Origin: Prochlorococcus sp. AG-355-J09
Lineage (GTDB): Bacteria; Cyanobacteriota; Cyanobacteriia; PCC-6307; Cyanobiaceae
Assembly (NCBI GenBank): GCA_003278735.1
Contig: QCDO01000002.1
Span: 1-64,000 of the forward strand
Length of the DNA: 64,000 nucleotides
Direction of reading: 5' to 3'
Shown here: positions 18,009 through 28,746 of the stretch, one piece after another
How positions within the stretch are numbered: position 1 is the first letter of the stretch
Layout: each line of letters starts with the position of its first letter
Translations under genes and position numbers: made by a program
Notes under the pieces: generated by a model
What the model was told of the DNA's origin: nothing
Seen by the model: only the letters and a program-made list of their open reading frames with translations
The model's database searches: none

Positions 18009-19414
18009 TAGTTGATAAATTCTCGAACGTCACTGACTTTGCCATTAATTGCAGCAGCAGCAACCATTGCTGGACTCATAAGTAGTGTTCTCCCTTTAGG
18101 AGATCCTTGTCTGCCCTTAAAATTTCTATTACTAGAACTAGCACTAACTTGATTACCTATTAGCTTATCGGAATTCATTGCTAAACACATTGAGCAGCCT
18201 GGCTCTCTCCATTGAAATCCAGAATCCTTAAATATCTGGTCAAGACCCTCTTGTTTTGCTTTATTGGCTACTTTTTCTGAGCCGGGCACTACAAATGCTT
18301 TTACATTCTTAGATACTTTTTTGTCTTTTAATACTTTAGCTGCAATTCTCAAGTCACTGATTCGCCCATTTGTACAACTGCCTATGAAACAAACTTCTAC
18401 AGGAATATCTTTTATTGATTGTCCTGGCTTGAAACTCATATATTCAAAAGCCTCTTCAGCAACTAATTTGTCATTCGGGGACAATTCATCTAAAAGAGGT
18501 ATTTGTTGATTAATGCCTACACTTTGGCCGGGAGTAATACCCCAGGTAACGGTTGGTTCTATTTTTGATGCATCAATTTTAATTACATCATCATAAATTG
18601 AATTTTCGTCACTTTTTAATGATTCCCACCATGTGAGTGCATTGTCCCAATGCTCGTTTTTTGGTGCGTATAATTTGTTTTTAATATAACTAAAAGTCTT
18701 TTCATCAGGGTTTATATAGCCGCATCTTGCTCCTCCTTCAATAGACATATTACAAATAGTCATTCTCTCTTCCATTGATAATGCATTAATCGCAGGCCCT
18801 GCAAACTCATATGCAAAACCCACCCCAGCCTTTACACCGAGTTTATTAATAATGTGAAGTACTAAATCCTTAGCAAAAACCCCATTAGATAATTGATTTT
18901 CACACCAAATTTGCCTTACCTTTAATTTGTTCATGGCTATGGTTTGGGTAGCAAGAACATCTCTTACTTGGCTTGTGCCTATCCCAAAAGCAATTGACCC
19001 AAAGGCTCCATGAGTTGAAGTATGTGAATCTCCGCAAGCTATTGTCATTCCTGGCTGAGTTAGCCCTAATTCTGGAGCAACTACATGAACTATTCCTTGA
19101 TTACCACTACCAATATTAAAAAATTTTATTTTATGTTCTAAGCAATTATTCTCAAGTGTTTCAATCATTTGTTCCGCAAGATTATCTTTGAAAGGCCTAC
19201 TTTGATTGTCTGTTGGCACAATATGATCAACAGTAGCTACGGTTCTATCAGGAAATTTTACTTTTAAGTTTTTGTCTTTTAAAGCGCCAAATGCTTGAGG
19301 ACTTGTGACTTCATGGATAAGGTGAAGACCAATAAAAATTTGATCAGATCCACCTCGAAGATTTGAAACTTTATGTAAATCCCAAACTTTATCAAATAAG
19401 GTATCTTGACTCAA
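18008..19414 (-). CDS. leuC: 3-isopropylmalate dehydratase large subunit
   Basis: LeuC carries the [4Fe-4S] cluster of isopropylmalate isomerase. The 468 residues include [36 protein letters not shown] with one cluster Cys, and GCSMCLAMN with the other two. It lies 13 bases after the cinA stop on the same strand, so glyA, cinA, leuC and leuD may be one transcript, though I see no promoter evidence either way. Confidence 0.97.
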   Translation of the reverse strand: MSQDTLFDKVWDLHKVSNLRGGSDQIFIGLHLIHEVTSPQAFGALKDKNLKVKFPDRTVATVDHIVPTDNQSRPFKDNLAEQMIETLENNCLEHKIKFFNIGSGNQGIVHVVAPELGLTQPGMTIACGDSHTSTHGAFGSIAFGIGTSQVRDVLATQTIAMNKLKVRQIWCENQLSNGVFAKDLVLHIINKLGVKAGVGFAYEFAGPAINALSMEERMTICNMSIEGGARCGYINPDEKTFSYIKNKLYAPKNEHWDNALTWWESLKSDENSIYDDVIKIDASKIEPTVTWGITPGQSVGINQQIPLLDELSPNDKLVAEEAFEYMSFKPGQSIKDIPVEVCFIGSCTNGRISDLRIAAKVLKDKKVSKNVKAFVVPGSEKVANKAKQEGLDQIFKDSGFQWREPGCSMCLAMNSDKLIGNQVSASSSNRNFKGRQGSPKGRTLLMSPAMVAAAAINGKVSDVREFIN

Positions 19415-19427
19415 TTTGTAAAAATAA

Positions 19428-20702
19428 TTACTTACTATTTGATAATAGGATTAATCTGAGGCTGTTCAAACAGACATTTACACTTAGTGTTTGTATTTCA
19501 ATTCTATTTCGGGTTGAGTTAAATATTTTTTTTATGTTAGTTATATAATTATTCGGTCCTGTAATTGAGATATAGACAAGTCCAACTGGTTTATCTGGAC
19601 TGCCTCCTTTAGGACCAGCTATTCCACTAATTGCTATTGCCCAATCTGCTCCTAATTTCTCTTTTACATTAATTGCCATGGCCTCACAAACTTCTTCAGA
19701 AACAGCTCCATATTTTGTAAGCTTTTCTTCAGAAATATTTAATAATGAATTTTTTAGCTCATTGCTATAGGAAACAATACTACCTTGAAAAACTTGAGAT
19801 GAACCTGATATTGATGTTATTGATGAAGAAAGAAGTCCTCCTGTACAGGATTCAGCAAAAACAATAGTTTGGTTCCTCTTAGTTAACTCTTTTATTAAAA
19901 CGCTTGGCAAAGTATCATTATCCTCTCCAAAAATAAACTTTGAAAAATCTTTTTTTAATTTTTCTTTTACTGGCTTAATTATATTTTTTGCTTCTAGGTC
20001 ATTCTTTGCTCGCGCAGTGATTCTGATTTTAACCTCTCCTAAGTTTGCATATGGAGCAACCGTTGGATTTTTAAGATTTAATAGATCATTAATTTTTTCT
20101 GCAACGCTAGATTCTCCAATTCCTGCAAATTTAAGAGTATTTGAGAAAAAGGAATAACTATCTGAGAATTTGGCTTTAATTAAATCATACGCAGTCTCTT
20201 CCCACATAGTTTTCATTTCACTAGGTACTCCGGGGAAAGTAAGAATAGTAAATCCTTTTATTGGCTCCCATATCATTCCAGGAGCGGTGCCCCTAGGGTT
20301 ATTAATTATTTGAGCATTTTTTGGGAAGAAACATTGTTTCCTTAAGCTAGAGGAATCGTCTTTGAGCTTTGAGTTTGGAAGTTTCTGTTTAATTTCATCC
20401 CATAAGTGCGGTCTTTCAAAAAGAGATACATTAAAAGAATTGGCTATTGCTTCAGTAGTTATGTCATCTGGGGTAGGTCCCAATCCACCAGTTGTAATTA
20501 GAAGATTACTTCTGTTCGATATTTCTTGAATTATTTTTTTAATTCGATCAAAATTATCACCTACAGTTGATTGCCTAAAATGATTTAAGCCTAATATCGA
20601 CAATTGTTCAGAAATCCATTGAGCGTTTGTGTTTATGATATTTCCTAAAAGCAGCTCTGTTCCAATAGAAAGAATTTCAACTCCCTTGGAATTAGGACTC
20701 AT
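19428..20702 (-). CDS. cinA: CinA-like protein (MoCF domain plus nicotinamide-nucleotide amidase domain)
   Basis: The N-terminal half is a molybdopterin-binding-like domain ([42 protein letters not shown]). In other bacteria this half has ADP-ribose pyrophosphatase activity. The C-terminal domain ([41 protein letters not shown]) is the PncC-type nicotinamide-nucleotide amidase of NAD salvage. At 424 residues it is full length. Its ATG overlaps the glyA stop (ATGA). Some bacteria use the name in connection with competence; nothing here shows that. Confidence 0.9.
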   Translation of the reverse strand: MSPNSKGVEILSIGTELLLGNIINTNAQWISEQLSILGLNHFRQSTVGDNFDRIKKIIQEISNRSNLLITTGGLGPTPDDITTEAIANSFNVSLFERPHLWDEIKQKLPNSKLKDDSSSLRKQCFFPKNAQIINNPRGTAPGMIWEPIKGFTILTFPGVPSEMKTMWEETAYDLIKAKFSDSYSFFSNTLKFAGIGESSVAEKINDLLNLKNPTVAPYANLGEVKIRITARAKNDLEAKNIIKPVKEKLKKDFSKFIFGEDNDTLPSVLIKELTKRNQTIVFAESCTGGLLSSSITSISGSSQVFQGSIVSYSNELKNSLLNISEEKLTKYGAVSEEVCEAMAINVKEKLGADWAIAISGIAGPKGGSPDKPVGLVYISITGPNNYITNIKKIFNSTRNRIEIQTLSVNVCLNSLRLILLSNSK

Positions 20703-21970
20703 TTAATTGATGCTTCGAGTTTGCCTTCATAAAGAGGAAAACGATTACATAAGGTTAATACTCTTTCTTTACATTGACTCTCAATCAGTGAATCGTTTGG
20801 GTTAAGTAATCTATCAGCAATAATTTCACCAACTTCAGCAAAAGCATTCTCATTAAAGCCTCTAGTAGTTAAAGCAGCAGTACCCAACCTTAGCCCGCTG
20901 GTTACAAAAGGTGATTCGGGGTCAAATGGAACAGTATTTTTATTTGCAGTGATATTCACTTCACTTACGAGCAAGTCAGCAATTTTACCAGTCATATTGA
21001 TACTTCTTAAATCGAGTAAAACAATATGATTATCAGTGCCTCCACTAACGATATCAATACCTCTATTTATTAAAGTTGAAGCTAGAACTTTGGCATTTTT
21101 TATAACTTGTTGGGAATAATTAACAAAATCTGGCTGTAAGGCTTCTCCAAATGCAACTGCTTTAGCTGCAATTATGTGTTCTAAGGGCCCCCCCTGAGTT
21201 CCTGGGAAAACAGATTTATCAAATTTCTTTCCAAATTCTGCATCTTTACACAAGATAAGTCCTCCTCTAGGACCTCTTAATGTTTTATGAGTAGTTGTAG
21301 TTACTACATCACAATAAGGAATTGGATTTGGATGAAGTTTACTTGCTACAAGACCTGCGATGTGTGCAATATCAGCCATTAAGAATGCACCAACTTCATC
21401 TGCAATTTTTCTAAATGATTCAAAATCGATTGTTCTTGGATAAGCTGAATATCCGCATATGATCAATTTTGGTTTCGTTTCAAGTGCTATCTCTCTTATT
21501 TCATCAAAATTTAATTCACTAGTTTCTTTATTTACACCATAGTGAACTGCATTAAACCACTTACCACTCATATTTACTGGAGATCCATGAGTTAAGTGTC
21601 CACCATGAGATAGATCCATCCCAAGGATTGTGTCGCCAGGTTTTAGTAAACTTAGGAAAACAGCAGCATTTGCCTGTGCTCCACTATGGGGTTGCACATT
21701 AGCCCAATTTGCATTAAATAATTTTTTTGCTCTTTGAATAGCTAATTCTTCGATTTCATCAACAAATTCACATCCCCCGTAATATCTTTTTTGAGGTAAT
21801 CCCTCTGCGTATTTATTTGTAAGGACTGATCCTTGAGCCTGCATGACGGCAATTGATGCAAAATTTTCACTTGCTATTAACTCAAGATGAGTCTCTTGTC
21901 TATTTTTTTCAGAGTTGATAAAATTTGATATTACTGGATCACTTTCTTTAAGATTTTGAAGAATATTCAT
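20699..21970 (-). CDS. glyA: Serine hydroxymethyltransferase
   Basis: GlyA converts serine and tetrahydrofolate to glycine and methylene-tetrahydrofolate, the cofactor ThyX also needs. The 423-residue protein has the start [12 protein letters not shown], the substrate loop [13 protein letters not shown], and the PLP lysine Lys229 in [14 protein letters not shown]. The length is typical of bacterial enzymes. It is the first gene of the minus-strand group that runs into cinA. Confidence 0.97.
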   Translation of the reverse strand: MNILQNLKESDPVISNFINSEKNRQETHLELIASENFASIAVMQAQGSVLTNKYAEGLPQKRYYGGCEFVDEIEELAIQRAKKLFNANWANVQPHSGAQANAAVFLSLLKPGDTILGMDLSHGGHLTHGSPVNMSGKWFNAVHYGVNKETSELNFDEIREIALETKPKLIICGYSAYPRTIDFESFRKIADEVGAFLMADIAHIAGLVASKLHPNPIPYCDVVTTTTHKTLRGPRGGLILCKDAEFGKKFDKSVFPGTQGGPLEHIIAAKAVAFGEALQPDFVNYSQQVIKNAKVLASTLINRGIDIVSGGTDNHIVLLDLRSINMTGKIADLLVSEVNITANKNTVPFDPESPFVTSGLRLGTAALTTRGFNENAFAEVGEIIADRLLNPNDSLIESQCKERVLTLCNRFPLYEGKLEASIK

Positions 21971-22047
21971 TGAATTTGATAAGTAATAACCATAATATAG
22001 ACGATATTTTTTAGAAAAATATAAAAAGAATATTTCATAATTTTAAA

Positions 22048-22121
22048 CGCGCCTGGAGAGATTCGAACTCCCGACACCCTGATCCGTAGTCAGGTGCTCT
22101 AATCCACTGAGCTACAGGCGC
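22048..22121 (-). tRNA. trnR-ACG: tRNA-Arg (anticodon ACG)
   Basis: The minus strand reads a complete 74-base cloverleaf. The acceptor stem pairs gcgcctg with caggcgc. The anticodon stem cctga/tcagg has loop ctacgga, giving anticodon ACG, and the T arm contains gttcgaatc. No CCA is encoded. ACG is normally read as inosine-CG after deamination by TadA. Confidence 0.96.
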
Positions 22122-22207
22122 ATAATTATGTAATATCTCTGTTTCAGGGTCTCTTAGTCAACTAGATTTCAGGTAAAATATCTATTATTAACAAACTAAT
22201 TATCAAT

Positions 22208-22459
22208 ATGCCTATAAAGTGGTACGGAAATGGTGATTCAGAGGATCCCATCTATAAACATTTTTCTCGAATAGTAAATTTTATAATTCACTGCATGATA
22301 TTTACTGCAATAGTAAGTGGCACTTGGCTTTTAAAAGAAATTAAATATGAAATCGTTTTTTTTAATAGATTTGCAATTTTCTGGTCAATTCTTTTAGCCT
22401 CCCATTTACTATTTGTAATTATGAAAAAACCTAAAGATACATCAAAACAATCAACTTAA
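22208..22459 (+). CDS. Small two-helix membrane protein, unknown
   Basis: The 83-residue protein begins MPIKWYGNGDSEDPIYKHFS, followed by two membrane helices (about 23-42 and 50-70) and a basic end KKPKDTSKQST. The charged, Gly-rich start followed by two spans is consistent with a small thylakoid or plasma-membrane protein. I do not recognise the family. It is 14 bases upstream of the DUF3181 gene and probably cotranscribed. There is no catalytic motif. Confidence 0.55.
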   Translation: MPIKWYGNGDSEDPIYKHFSRIVNFIIHCMIFTAIVSGTWLLKEIKYEIVFFNRFAIFWSILLASHLLFVIMKKPKDTSKQST

Positions 22460-22473
22460 TTAATTTTTAATTT

Positions 22474-22764
22474 ATGGACTCTCAGGTACGAATAAGTGAT
22501 CTAGAAAACATTATTTCAGAAAAGGTTTTCATAAAAATAGAAAAGTGGAATTTATATCTTGGAGATGCTGGCCTAGCTAGAAATCTTGCTATTGAATGTA
22601 TCAGCAATAAAAATCAAGGCCCATTTGAGGCTGCGAAAATAAGTTTGAAAGCAATAAATGTAAAAGTAGGGGATGGTGTTAACAGTATTCCACTGATCAA
22701 TTTAATAACTAACTCACAAATTCTAGAATTAGAGAAGATTTTGGAAAGTTTTTTTGAAAACTAA
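22474..22764 (+). CDS. DUF3181 family protein
   Basis: This soluble 96-residue protein has the cyanobacterial DUF3181 pattern: an N-terminal LENIISEKVFIKIEKWNLYLGDAGLARNLA region containing the typical WxLYLxDAxLA, and a C-terminal helix. It is convergent with murJ, overlapping it by four bases. The function is unknown. The match is from memory of the motif. Confidence 0.6.
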   Translation: MDSQVRISDLENIISEKVFIKIEKWNLYLGDAGLARNLAIECISNKNQGPFEAAKISLKAINVKVGDGVNSIPLINLITNSQILELEKILESFFEN

Positions 22765-24368
22765 ATCTTTTTTTTATAAACTTTAAATTTATTTACTTTC
22801 AGGCATTTTGTAAGGAGAAAATAGATTACAAAAAAAGTTAGAGACCCAAATATCAATAATAAAAATTCTGCGAGATTTGAATTGAAGTTATTTGTAGTTT
22901 TAAGAATAGTAAAACAAACGGTGCTATCTATAAATGCTGCTAATGACATGAGGATAATTTTCCTAAACAAATCCAAGTTAGGCAAGTGGATATTTTCATT
23001 TCTCAGATTAAAAGAAAGCAAAACACAAACTATAAAGTTGACTATTACTGAAGATAAAATTATTCCTACTACTCCAAAATTATATGGAGAAAGATTCCTA
23101 AAATTATTAATTGGGGCACCAATTAATAACCAATCAAAAACAATATTTAATATTATCCCTGCAAATGATGACTTGAAAGGGAAGTTTGTTTTTTCTATTG
23201 AATAGTAAGTTCTTACTAATAAATCTCTATAAAGATAAAAAGGTATGCCAACTCCATAAGCAATTAATATATTCTTTACTTTTAAAGCAGCTGAATAATC
23301 AAAAGATCCTCTCTGAAAAACTAACTGTACTAATTGATTATTAAATGTTATAAAAAATGCGGCTAAAAAAATAGTTGTCAAGAAACAGTACTCTATTCCA
23401 GAGATCAATTTTTTTTGGAGGCCTGTATAGTCTTTATCACTTCTCAATTTAGAGAATTTTGGAAGTAATGGCAAAATCAAAGAGTTAGATAATATGCCTA
23501 ATGGGGCTTGTATCAGAAAGTTTCCGTAAGCTAGTCCCGATGCCGCTCCTTGAAAACTTGAAGCGAAAAACATATCGATAAAAACATTAATTTGACTAAG
23601 ACCTGATGAGATAGATGCTGGAATAATTAGTTTGAAAATCCTCCTCTCTTCATCATTAAATAATTGGAAGTTTGACTTTAATCTCAAGAGACCGATTTTA
23701 TTTATTTCCGAAATTTGAACGAGAAACTGAATTAAAGTTCCTGTCAAAGTTGCAAAAGCTAGTAATCCCGTATAAGTAAAGAAATGAGAATATGCATTTT
23801 CTTGGTTGATAATCCAGCTTAATAAAATAAAAAAAATAGTAGTTAGGCTTGTTATCGCTGGACTTATACTTGATAAAAAGAACTTTCTTTGGGAATTTAA
23901 GGCGCCAAAGCTTAAACCTATGAATCCGGACAGAGGGATACAAGGTGTAAGTATTTTTAATTGGTAAGTGGCAATTGATTTAGCTTCGTAACTTAAATTG
24001 GGGGCTAATAATTCAATTAATAAACTAGAATTAAAGTATATCAATAGAGCTAAACCAACTAATAATATTGAAAGTTTTATACTGACTTGAGTTAAAACAA
24101 TCCCGCCATTTTTTTTGTTAAGGGGAGTTAAAACTGCAACGACTGCGTTATGTAAGGGGCCATTAATCCCTCCAATGATTATTAGCAAAAAACCTGGAAT
24201 TATATAGGCATAATTAAATGCGTCATATGTTACACCAACTCCAAAAGCAGCAGCTATAAATATTTGTCTTATACATCCAGCTAATTTACTAAGACTAGTA
24301 CCAAATGAAATTGAAAAAACATTATTTTTTAAAAATGAATGCATTTGGATTTGTCTAAATTTTTTCAA
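22761..24368 (-). CDS. murJ: Lipid II flippase MurJ (MviN)
   Basis: MurJ moves lipid II across the membrane for peptidoglycan synthesis. The 535-residue protein has about 14 hydrophobic segments. The N-terminal core contains GTSLSKLAGCIRQIFIAAAFGVGVTYDAF, close to the MviN signature, and later SQINVFIDMFFASSFQGAASGLAYG. The size is as expected. It is divergent from sfsA across about 47 bases. Confidence 0.93.
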   Translation of the reverse strand: MKKFRQIQMHSFLKNNVFSISFGTSLSKLAGCIRQIFIAAAFGVGVTYDAFNYAYIIPGFLLIIIGGINGPLHNAVVAVLTPLNKKNGGIVLTQVSIKLSILLVGLALLIYFNSSLLIELLAPNLSYEAKSIATYQLKILTPCIPLSGFIGLSFGALNSQRKFFLSSISPAITSLTTIFFILLSWIINQENAYSHFFTYTGLLAFATLTGTLIQFLVQISEINKIGLLRLKSNFQLFNDEERRIFKLIIPASISSGLSQINVFIDMFFASSFQGAASGLAYGNFLIQAPLGILSNSLILPLLPKFSKLRSDKDYTGLQKKLISGIEYCFLTTIFLAAFFITFNNQLVQLVFQRGSFDYSAALKVKNILIAYGVGIPFYLYRDLLVRTYYSIEKTNFPFKSSFAGIILNIVFDWLLIGAPINNFRNLSPYNFGVVGIILSSVIVNFIVCVLLSFNLRNENIHLPNLDLFRKIILMSLAAFIDSTVCFTILKTTNNFNSNLAEFLLLIFGSLTFFVIYFLLTKCLKVNKFKVYKKKI

Positions 24369-24415
24369 GAAGTTTAAGTTTCAATTATATTTGATTTTTA
24401 ACTAACGACATATTT

Positions 24416-25156
24416 ATGAATGATCGGATAATTGAATTTGATCCATTAATTGAAGGAGTTTTAATCAAGAGGTATAAAAGGTTTCTTGCAGATATAAAAT
24501 TAGAGAGCGGAGAGGTAGTAACTGCTCATTGTGCCAATACAGGCCCAATGAAGGGACTTTTGTTTGAGGGAGCAAAGGTAAGAGTAAGTGTTTCCCCTTC
24601 TCCAAAAAGAAAATTACCTTTCACTTGGGAACAGATATGTGTTTTAGATGCAAAAAATGAGGAGGTTTGGGTTGGTATTAATACTCTATTTGCAAATAAG
24701 CTAATCAAAAAGGTTATTGAGAAAAATTTGCTTGACGAAATAATAGGAGAAATAGAGACAATTAAATCTGAAGTACCTTATGGAAAAGATAAAAAAAGCA
24801 GAATTGACTTTTTTTTAACTCCAAAATCTTCAAATCCTGATAAACGTAACATTTACATAGAAGTTAAAAATACGACTTGGATTAGAGAAAATGTAGCTCT
24901 ATTCCCTGATACAGTAACGAAAAGAGGCCAAAAACACCTCATAGAATTAAAGGAGTTAATCCCAGAAAGTAAAAGTGTTTTAGTTCTTTGTATTACAAGA
25001 AAAGACGCTTGTTTTTTTGCTCCTGGAGATGAGGCAGATCCCTTATACGGCAATCTTTTTAGAGAATCTTTAAGTGCAGGAATGATAACGATTCCTTGTT
25101 CCTTTGAGTTTCATAAAGACCACATATCATGGAGAGGAATTAAACCTTTGAAATAA
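24416..25156 (+). CDS. sfsA: SfsA family protein
   Basis: SfsA proteins were named for stimulation of sugar fermentation in E. coli. The family has an OB-like N-terminal part and a nuclease-like C-terminal part. The 246 residues show [27 protein letters not shown] followed by [29 protein letters not shown] split over the most conserved core, and a C-terminal AGDE-like [12 protein letters not shown]. The D...ExK spacing (RIDFFL, then IEVKN) is nuclease-like. The biological role in cyanobacteria is unknown. Confidence 0.9.
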   Translation: MNDRIIEFDPLIEGVLIKRYKRFLADIKLESGEVVTAHCANTGPMKGLLFEGAKVRVSVSPSPKRKLPFTWEQICVLDAKNEEVWVGINTLFANKLIKKVIEKNLLDEIIGEIETIKSEVPYGKDKKSRIDFFLTPKSSNPDKRNIYIEVKNTTWIRENVALFPDTVTKRGQKHLIELKELIPESKSVLVLCITRKDACFFAPGDEADPLYGNLFRESLSAGMITIPCSFEFHKDHISWRGIKPLK

Positions 25157-25238
25157 AAAATATCTTGATATTTTGAAACTTCCAAAAATTAAATTTTTTA
25201 ATCTAACAAATAATTTTTAAGGTGCAACTATAAAAATG

Positions 25239-25252
25239 GTATCAACAACTAC
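25239..25252 (+). promoter_or_regulatory. NtcA box upstream of amt1
   Basis: The sequence gtatcaacaactac is a perfect GTA-N8-TAC NtcA-binding pattern. It lies about 83 bases upstream of the amt1 start codon. A taaatt -10-like element is at about 25276-25281, roughly 24 bases after the box, which is the spacing of class II NtcA-activated promoters. Confidence 0.75.
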
Positions 25253-25294
25253 TAGACACCTATAAGTTTTTTGAATAAATTTAAATTTGAAAGG

Positions 25295-25316
25295 AAACAG
25301 CACAAACTGTTTTTTT
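25295..25316 (+). other. Terminator-like hairpin in the amt1 leader
   Basis: The stem aaacag (25295-25300) pairs with ctgttt (25307-25312) around a six-base loop, and runs into T's to 25316. It lies between the NtcA box and the amt1 start (25336), just after the expected transcription start near 25287. The stem is only six pairs and weak, so it may be a chance structure. Confidence 0.35.
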
Positions 25317-25335
25317 GCAGATCTAATTTTTTTTT

Positions 25336-26796
25336 ATGACCACTGCTTTGCAAACGCCTCAAAGGCGCTCTAGGTCCAAATTACAAGATGCGAGTCTTGT
25401 TAATGGGCCTATGCTCCTTTTGAGGAGTATTCGAGGATTTAGTTCAAACCGCTCTATGTTGTGGCTTGCAACTGTCCCTGTAGCTTTGTTTGGTTTAGGT
25501 ATTTTTAATCTTTCTGCTCATGCAGGCGATCTACCTGAGTTGAATGCAGCTTTTCTTGCCAATAATTTATGGCTATTGGTCGCTACTATTCTAGTGATCT
25601 TCATGAACGCCGGCTTCGCTATGGTAGAAGCAGGTATGTGCCGTTCTAAGAACGCAGTAAACATCCTTGCTAAAAACCTATTCGTATTCGCTCTAGCTGT
25701 AACCTCTTATTGGTTTATCGGCTATTCTTTAATGTACGGAGACAGTGTTGCTGGAGGATGGCTATATTTTATGGGCCTATTTTTTGATCCAACAGTTACA
25801 GCAGAAACAGTTGCTGATGCTGGATTAGTCCCTACTGTTGATTTCTTATTCCAGTCTGCTTTTGCAGGAACTGCTGCTACTATCGTATCCGGTCTTGTTG
25901 CTGAAAGAGTTAAATTCGGAGAATTTGTTGTTTTTGCTGTTGTATTAACAGCATTTATCTATCCGATTGCTGGTAGCTGGAAATGGAACGGTGGTTGGCT
26001 AGATGCATTAGGTTTTGTTGATTTTGCGGGTTCTTCAATTGTTCACTCAGTTGGAGCATGGGCGGGTCTAGTAGGAGCTATGCTTCTCGGGCCAAGAATT
26101 GGCAAATACTCTGATGGGAAACCACAGGCAATGCCTGGCCATAATATGGCTATAGCAACATTGGGTGCATTAGTTCTATGGATAGGTTGGTATGGTTTCA
26201 ACCCCGGTTCTCAACTTGCTATGGATCAATGGGTACCATATGTTGCTGTAACAACTACTTTGGCAGCAGCAGCTGGAGCTATTGGTGCAACTATTGTTTC
26301 AACATTAACTTCTGGTAAGCCAGACCTTACTATGATAATTAACGGAATCCTTGCTGGTTTAGTTAGTATCACTGCTGGTTGTGGTGACATGACTCTTGCT
26401 GGAGCCTGGTTCGCAGGACTAGTAGGCGGAATTATCGTTGTATTTTCTGTTGCTGCACTTGATGCCGCTGAGATTGATGATCCTGTAGGTGCATTCTCTG
26501 TTCACGGAGTTTGTGGTGTATGGGGTACTGTAGTCATCGGTCTTTGGGGTACAGCTGTACAAGGTGATGGAGCAGGTATTGGATTGTTTAATGGAGGAGG
26601 TATTACTCTTCTTCTAGTTCAAGCTCTTGGTGCCGCAGCTTATGCTATTTGGACACTAGTTACTTGCTGGATTGCCTGGTCTGTAATTGGAGGATTATTC
26701 GGTGGAATCCGAGTATCTGAAGAGGAAGAGACTCAAGGCTTGGATATAGGAGAGCATGGAATGGAAGCATATCCAGACTTTGCATCTGCTAAATAA
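25336..26796 (+). CDS. amt1: Ammonium transporter Amt1
   Basis: Amt1 imports ammonium across the plasma membrane. The 486 residues begin with a long polar and hydrophobic leader (about 1-65). About 11 membrane helices follow with the Amt signature regions GFAMVEAGMCRSKNAVNI, AGSSIVHSVGAWAGLVGAML with the pore His, and FSVHGVCGVWGT with the second pore His. Codon use differs from neighbours: many C-ending codons (ttc, aac, gct), typical of strongly expressed genes. A perfect NtcA box and a clear terminator flank it, so it is a single-gene nitrogen-regulated unit. Confidence 0.97.
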   Translation: MTTALQTPQRRSRSKLQDASLVNGPMLLLRSIRGFSSNRSMLWLATVPVALFGLGIFNLSAHAGDLPELNAAFLANNLWLLVATILVIFMNAGFAMVEAGMCRSKNAVNILAKNLFVFALAVTSYWFIGYSLMYGDSVAGGWLYFMGLFFDPTVTAETVADAGLVPTVDFLFQSAFAGTAATIVSGLVAERVKFGEFVVFAVVLTAFIYPIAGSWKWNGGWLDALGFVDFAGSSIVHSVGAWAGLVGAMLLGPRIGKYSDGKPQAMPGHNMAIATLGALVLWIGWYGFNPGSQLAMDQWVPYVAVTTTLAAAAGAIGATIVSTLTSGKPDLTMIINGILAGLVSITAGCGDMTLAGAWFAGLVGGIIVVFSVAALDAAEIDDPVGAFSVHGVCGVWGTVVIGLWGTAVQGDGAGIGLFNGGGITLLLVQALGAAAYAIWTLVTCWIAWSVIGGLFGGIRVSEEEETQGLDIGEHGMEAYPDFASAK

Positions 26797-26817
26797 TCTA
26801 ATTGAAAATTGATTTAA

Positions 26818-26849
26818 GAAACCTGACTTATGTCAGGTTTCTTTTTTTT
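26818..26849 (+). terminator. Rho-independent terminator of amt1
   Basis: The stem gaaacctgac pairs with gtcaggtttc (10 perfect pairs) around the loop ttat and is followed by eight T's. It lies 22 bases after the amt1 stop and before ispH. Confidence 0.93.
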
Positions 26850-26884
26850 ACGAAAAATTATTTAAAACGTTGTAATATAGAAAG

Positions 26885-28081
26885 ATGGACACTCAAGCTT
26901 TTAGAAGATCTCTTCATCATTCTGATAGATACAATAGGAGGGGTTTCGATTCTCCAACAAAAAGAGCTCAAGCGTTAGAAGAAGCTTACCAAAGTGATTT
27001 GATAAGTTCTATTAGGGATAATAATTTTACTTACACTAAAGGCAGACTAAATATAAAGTTGGCCCAAGCTTTCGGTTTCTGTTGGGGAGTTGAAAGAGCT
27101 GTTGCAATGGCTTATGAAACTAGAAGACATTACCCAAATGAGAATATTTGGATAACAAACGAAATAATTCATAATCCCTCGGTAAATGATCATTTAAGAA
27201 AAATGAATGTAAAATTCATCTCAGCTAAAAATGGAATTAAAGATTTTTCTCTAGTTTCTAATGGGGATGTTGTTATACTTCCCGCTTTCGGAGCTACTGT
27301 TCAAGAAATGAAACTCTTGCATGAGAAAGGTTGTCATATTATTGATACAACTTGTCCATGGGTTTCCAAGGTTTGGCATACAGTTGAAAAACATAAAAAG
27401 CATGTTTTCACATCTATTATTCACGGAAAATTTAAACATGAAGAGACTCTTGCTACAAGTTCATTCGCAGGTAAATATTTAGTTGTACTTGATCTAGAAG
27501 AAGCGAACTTTGTTTCTGAATATATTTTGGGGAGAGGTAATAGAAATGAGTTTTTGAACAAATTTGCTAAAGCTTGTTCTAATGGATTTGATCCTGATAA
27601 AGATTTAGATAGAGTGGGAGTTGCAAATCAGACAACTATGCTTAAAAGCGAGACTGAGGAAATTGGAAAGCTTTTTGAAAGGACGATGTTAAAGAAATTT
27701 GGACCAGAAAACTTAAATAGTCACTTTTTAGCTTTTAATACTATTTGTGATGCAACTGAAGAAAGGCAAGATGCAATGTTCTCTTTAGTTGATGAAGACC
27801 TTGATATTTTAGTAGTTATTGGAGGCTTCAATTCATCTAATACTACTCACCTTCAAGAAATAGCAATTAACAAAAATATATCTTCTTTTCACATTGATAC
27901 TCCAGAGAGGATATCAGTTAAAGAAAACTCAATATTTCATAAACCACTTGGATCAGAATTAGAACTTAAAAATAATTTTCTACCTAGTGGAAAAATTAAT
28001 GTTGGAATTACCTCTGGTGCATCCACTCCTGATAAGGTAGTTGCGGATGTTATTGAAAAGTTAATTGATATTGCTTCCTGA
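26885..28081 (+). CDS. ispH: 4-hydroxy-3-methylbut-2-enyl diphosphate reductase
   Basis: IspH, an iron-sulfur enzyme, makes IPP and DMAPP in the last step of the MEP isoprenoid pathway that feeds chlorophyll phytol and carotenoids. The three cluster cysteines are visible: Cys66 in [10 protein letters not shown], Cys157 in [11 protein letters not shown], and a third in [11 protein letters not shown]. At 398 residues it has the N-terminal extension of about 50 residues typical of cyanobacterial and plastid IspH. It starts 36 bases after the amt1 terminator. Confidence 0.96.
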   Translation: MDTQAFRRSLHHSDRYNRRGFDSPTKRAQALEEAYQSDLISSIRDNNFTYTKGRLNIKLAQAFGFCWGVERAVAMAYETRRHYPNENIWITNEIIHNPSVNDHLRKMNVKFISAKNGIKDFSLVSNGDVVILPAFGATVQEMKLLHEKGCHIIDTTCPWVSKVWHTVEKHKKHVFTSIIHGKFKHEETLATSSFAGKYLVVLDLEEANFVSEYILGRGNRNEFLNKFAKACSNGFDPDKDLDRVGVANQTTMLKSETEEIGKLFERTMLKKFGPENLNSHFLAFNTICDATEERQDAMFSLVDEDLDILVVIGGFNSSNTTHLQEIAINKNISSFHIDTPERISVKENSIFHKPLGSELELKNNFLPSGKINVGITSGASTPDKVVADVIEKLIDIAS

Positions 28082-28184
28082 ATTTGTTTTTCATTTATAA
28101 ATTTGCTTAGTTTTTTAAATTTATTAGTCAGATAATTCCAAAAGATATACTTTATTAACTAGAATAATGAAAAAATAATGAAGT

Positions 28185-28745
28185 ATGGAAGACAAAGCAC
28201 AAACTAATCAGGTTCAAACTGCAAGTATGAATAGAACTAAAGCGCCCCAAAAAGTTGAAGTTGTAGTTGCAAATTCATCATCAGGGTCAGAAGTTAATAT
28301 CCTTGGAGAACTATCGATTTTTGTTTTAAGAATAGGTTTTTGTGCCTTGATGATTCATCATGGCCTAGAAAAACTTCAGGATCCGCAGGGGTTTGCCGAG
28401 TTTGTAGTTGGCAAGTATTTCCCATTTTTGCCTGGTGATCCTGTTATTTGGACTTTTGGAGCAGCAATTACTCAACTGGTATGCCCAGTTGGATTGGCTT
28501 TAGGAATTTTTGCGAGGCTTTCTTCTCTTGGTCTATTCTCTACAATGGCATTTGCAGTTTATTTTCATCTCCTTGATACTGGACTAGAAGGTTTTCCTCT
28601 TGCAGTTGTTGAAGGTCATAATTATGCTTTTGAATTGTCTTTTATATATGGGGCTATTTCTCTCTATTTTCTATGTGCAGGTCCAGGCAGGCTATCTTTG
28701 TTCAGAAAAACTAACAAGATTACATATTATCCAAAATCAACATAA
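28185..28745 (+). CDS. DoxX family membrane protein
   Basis: The 186-residue protein has a polar, Asn-rich N-terminus of about 40 residues. Four hydrophobic segments follow with the DoxX pattern: FVLRIGFCALMIHHGLEKL, then PVIWTFGAAITQLVCPVGLALGIFARL and a final helix near the C-terminus. DoxX proteins are small quinone- or thiosulfate-linked membrane proteins in some bacteria, but many have no assigned role. It is convergent with purH, one base apart. The family call is good; the function is open. Confidence 0.8.
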   Translation: MEDKAQTNQVQTASMNRTKAPQKVEVVVANSSSGSEVNILGELSIFVLRIGFCALMIHHGLEKLQDPQGFAEFVVGKYFPFLPGDPVIWTFGAAITQLVCPVGLALGIFARLSSLGLFSTMAFAVYFHLLDTGLEGFPLAVVEGHNYAFELSFIYGAISLYFLCAGPGRLSLFRKTNKITYYPKST

Positions 28746-28746
28746 T

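Noticed and set aside
22882..23205. Plus-strand open frame inside murJ
   Set aside because: It is the complement of a strongly conserved membrane protein and carries no motif.
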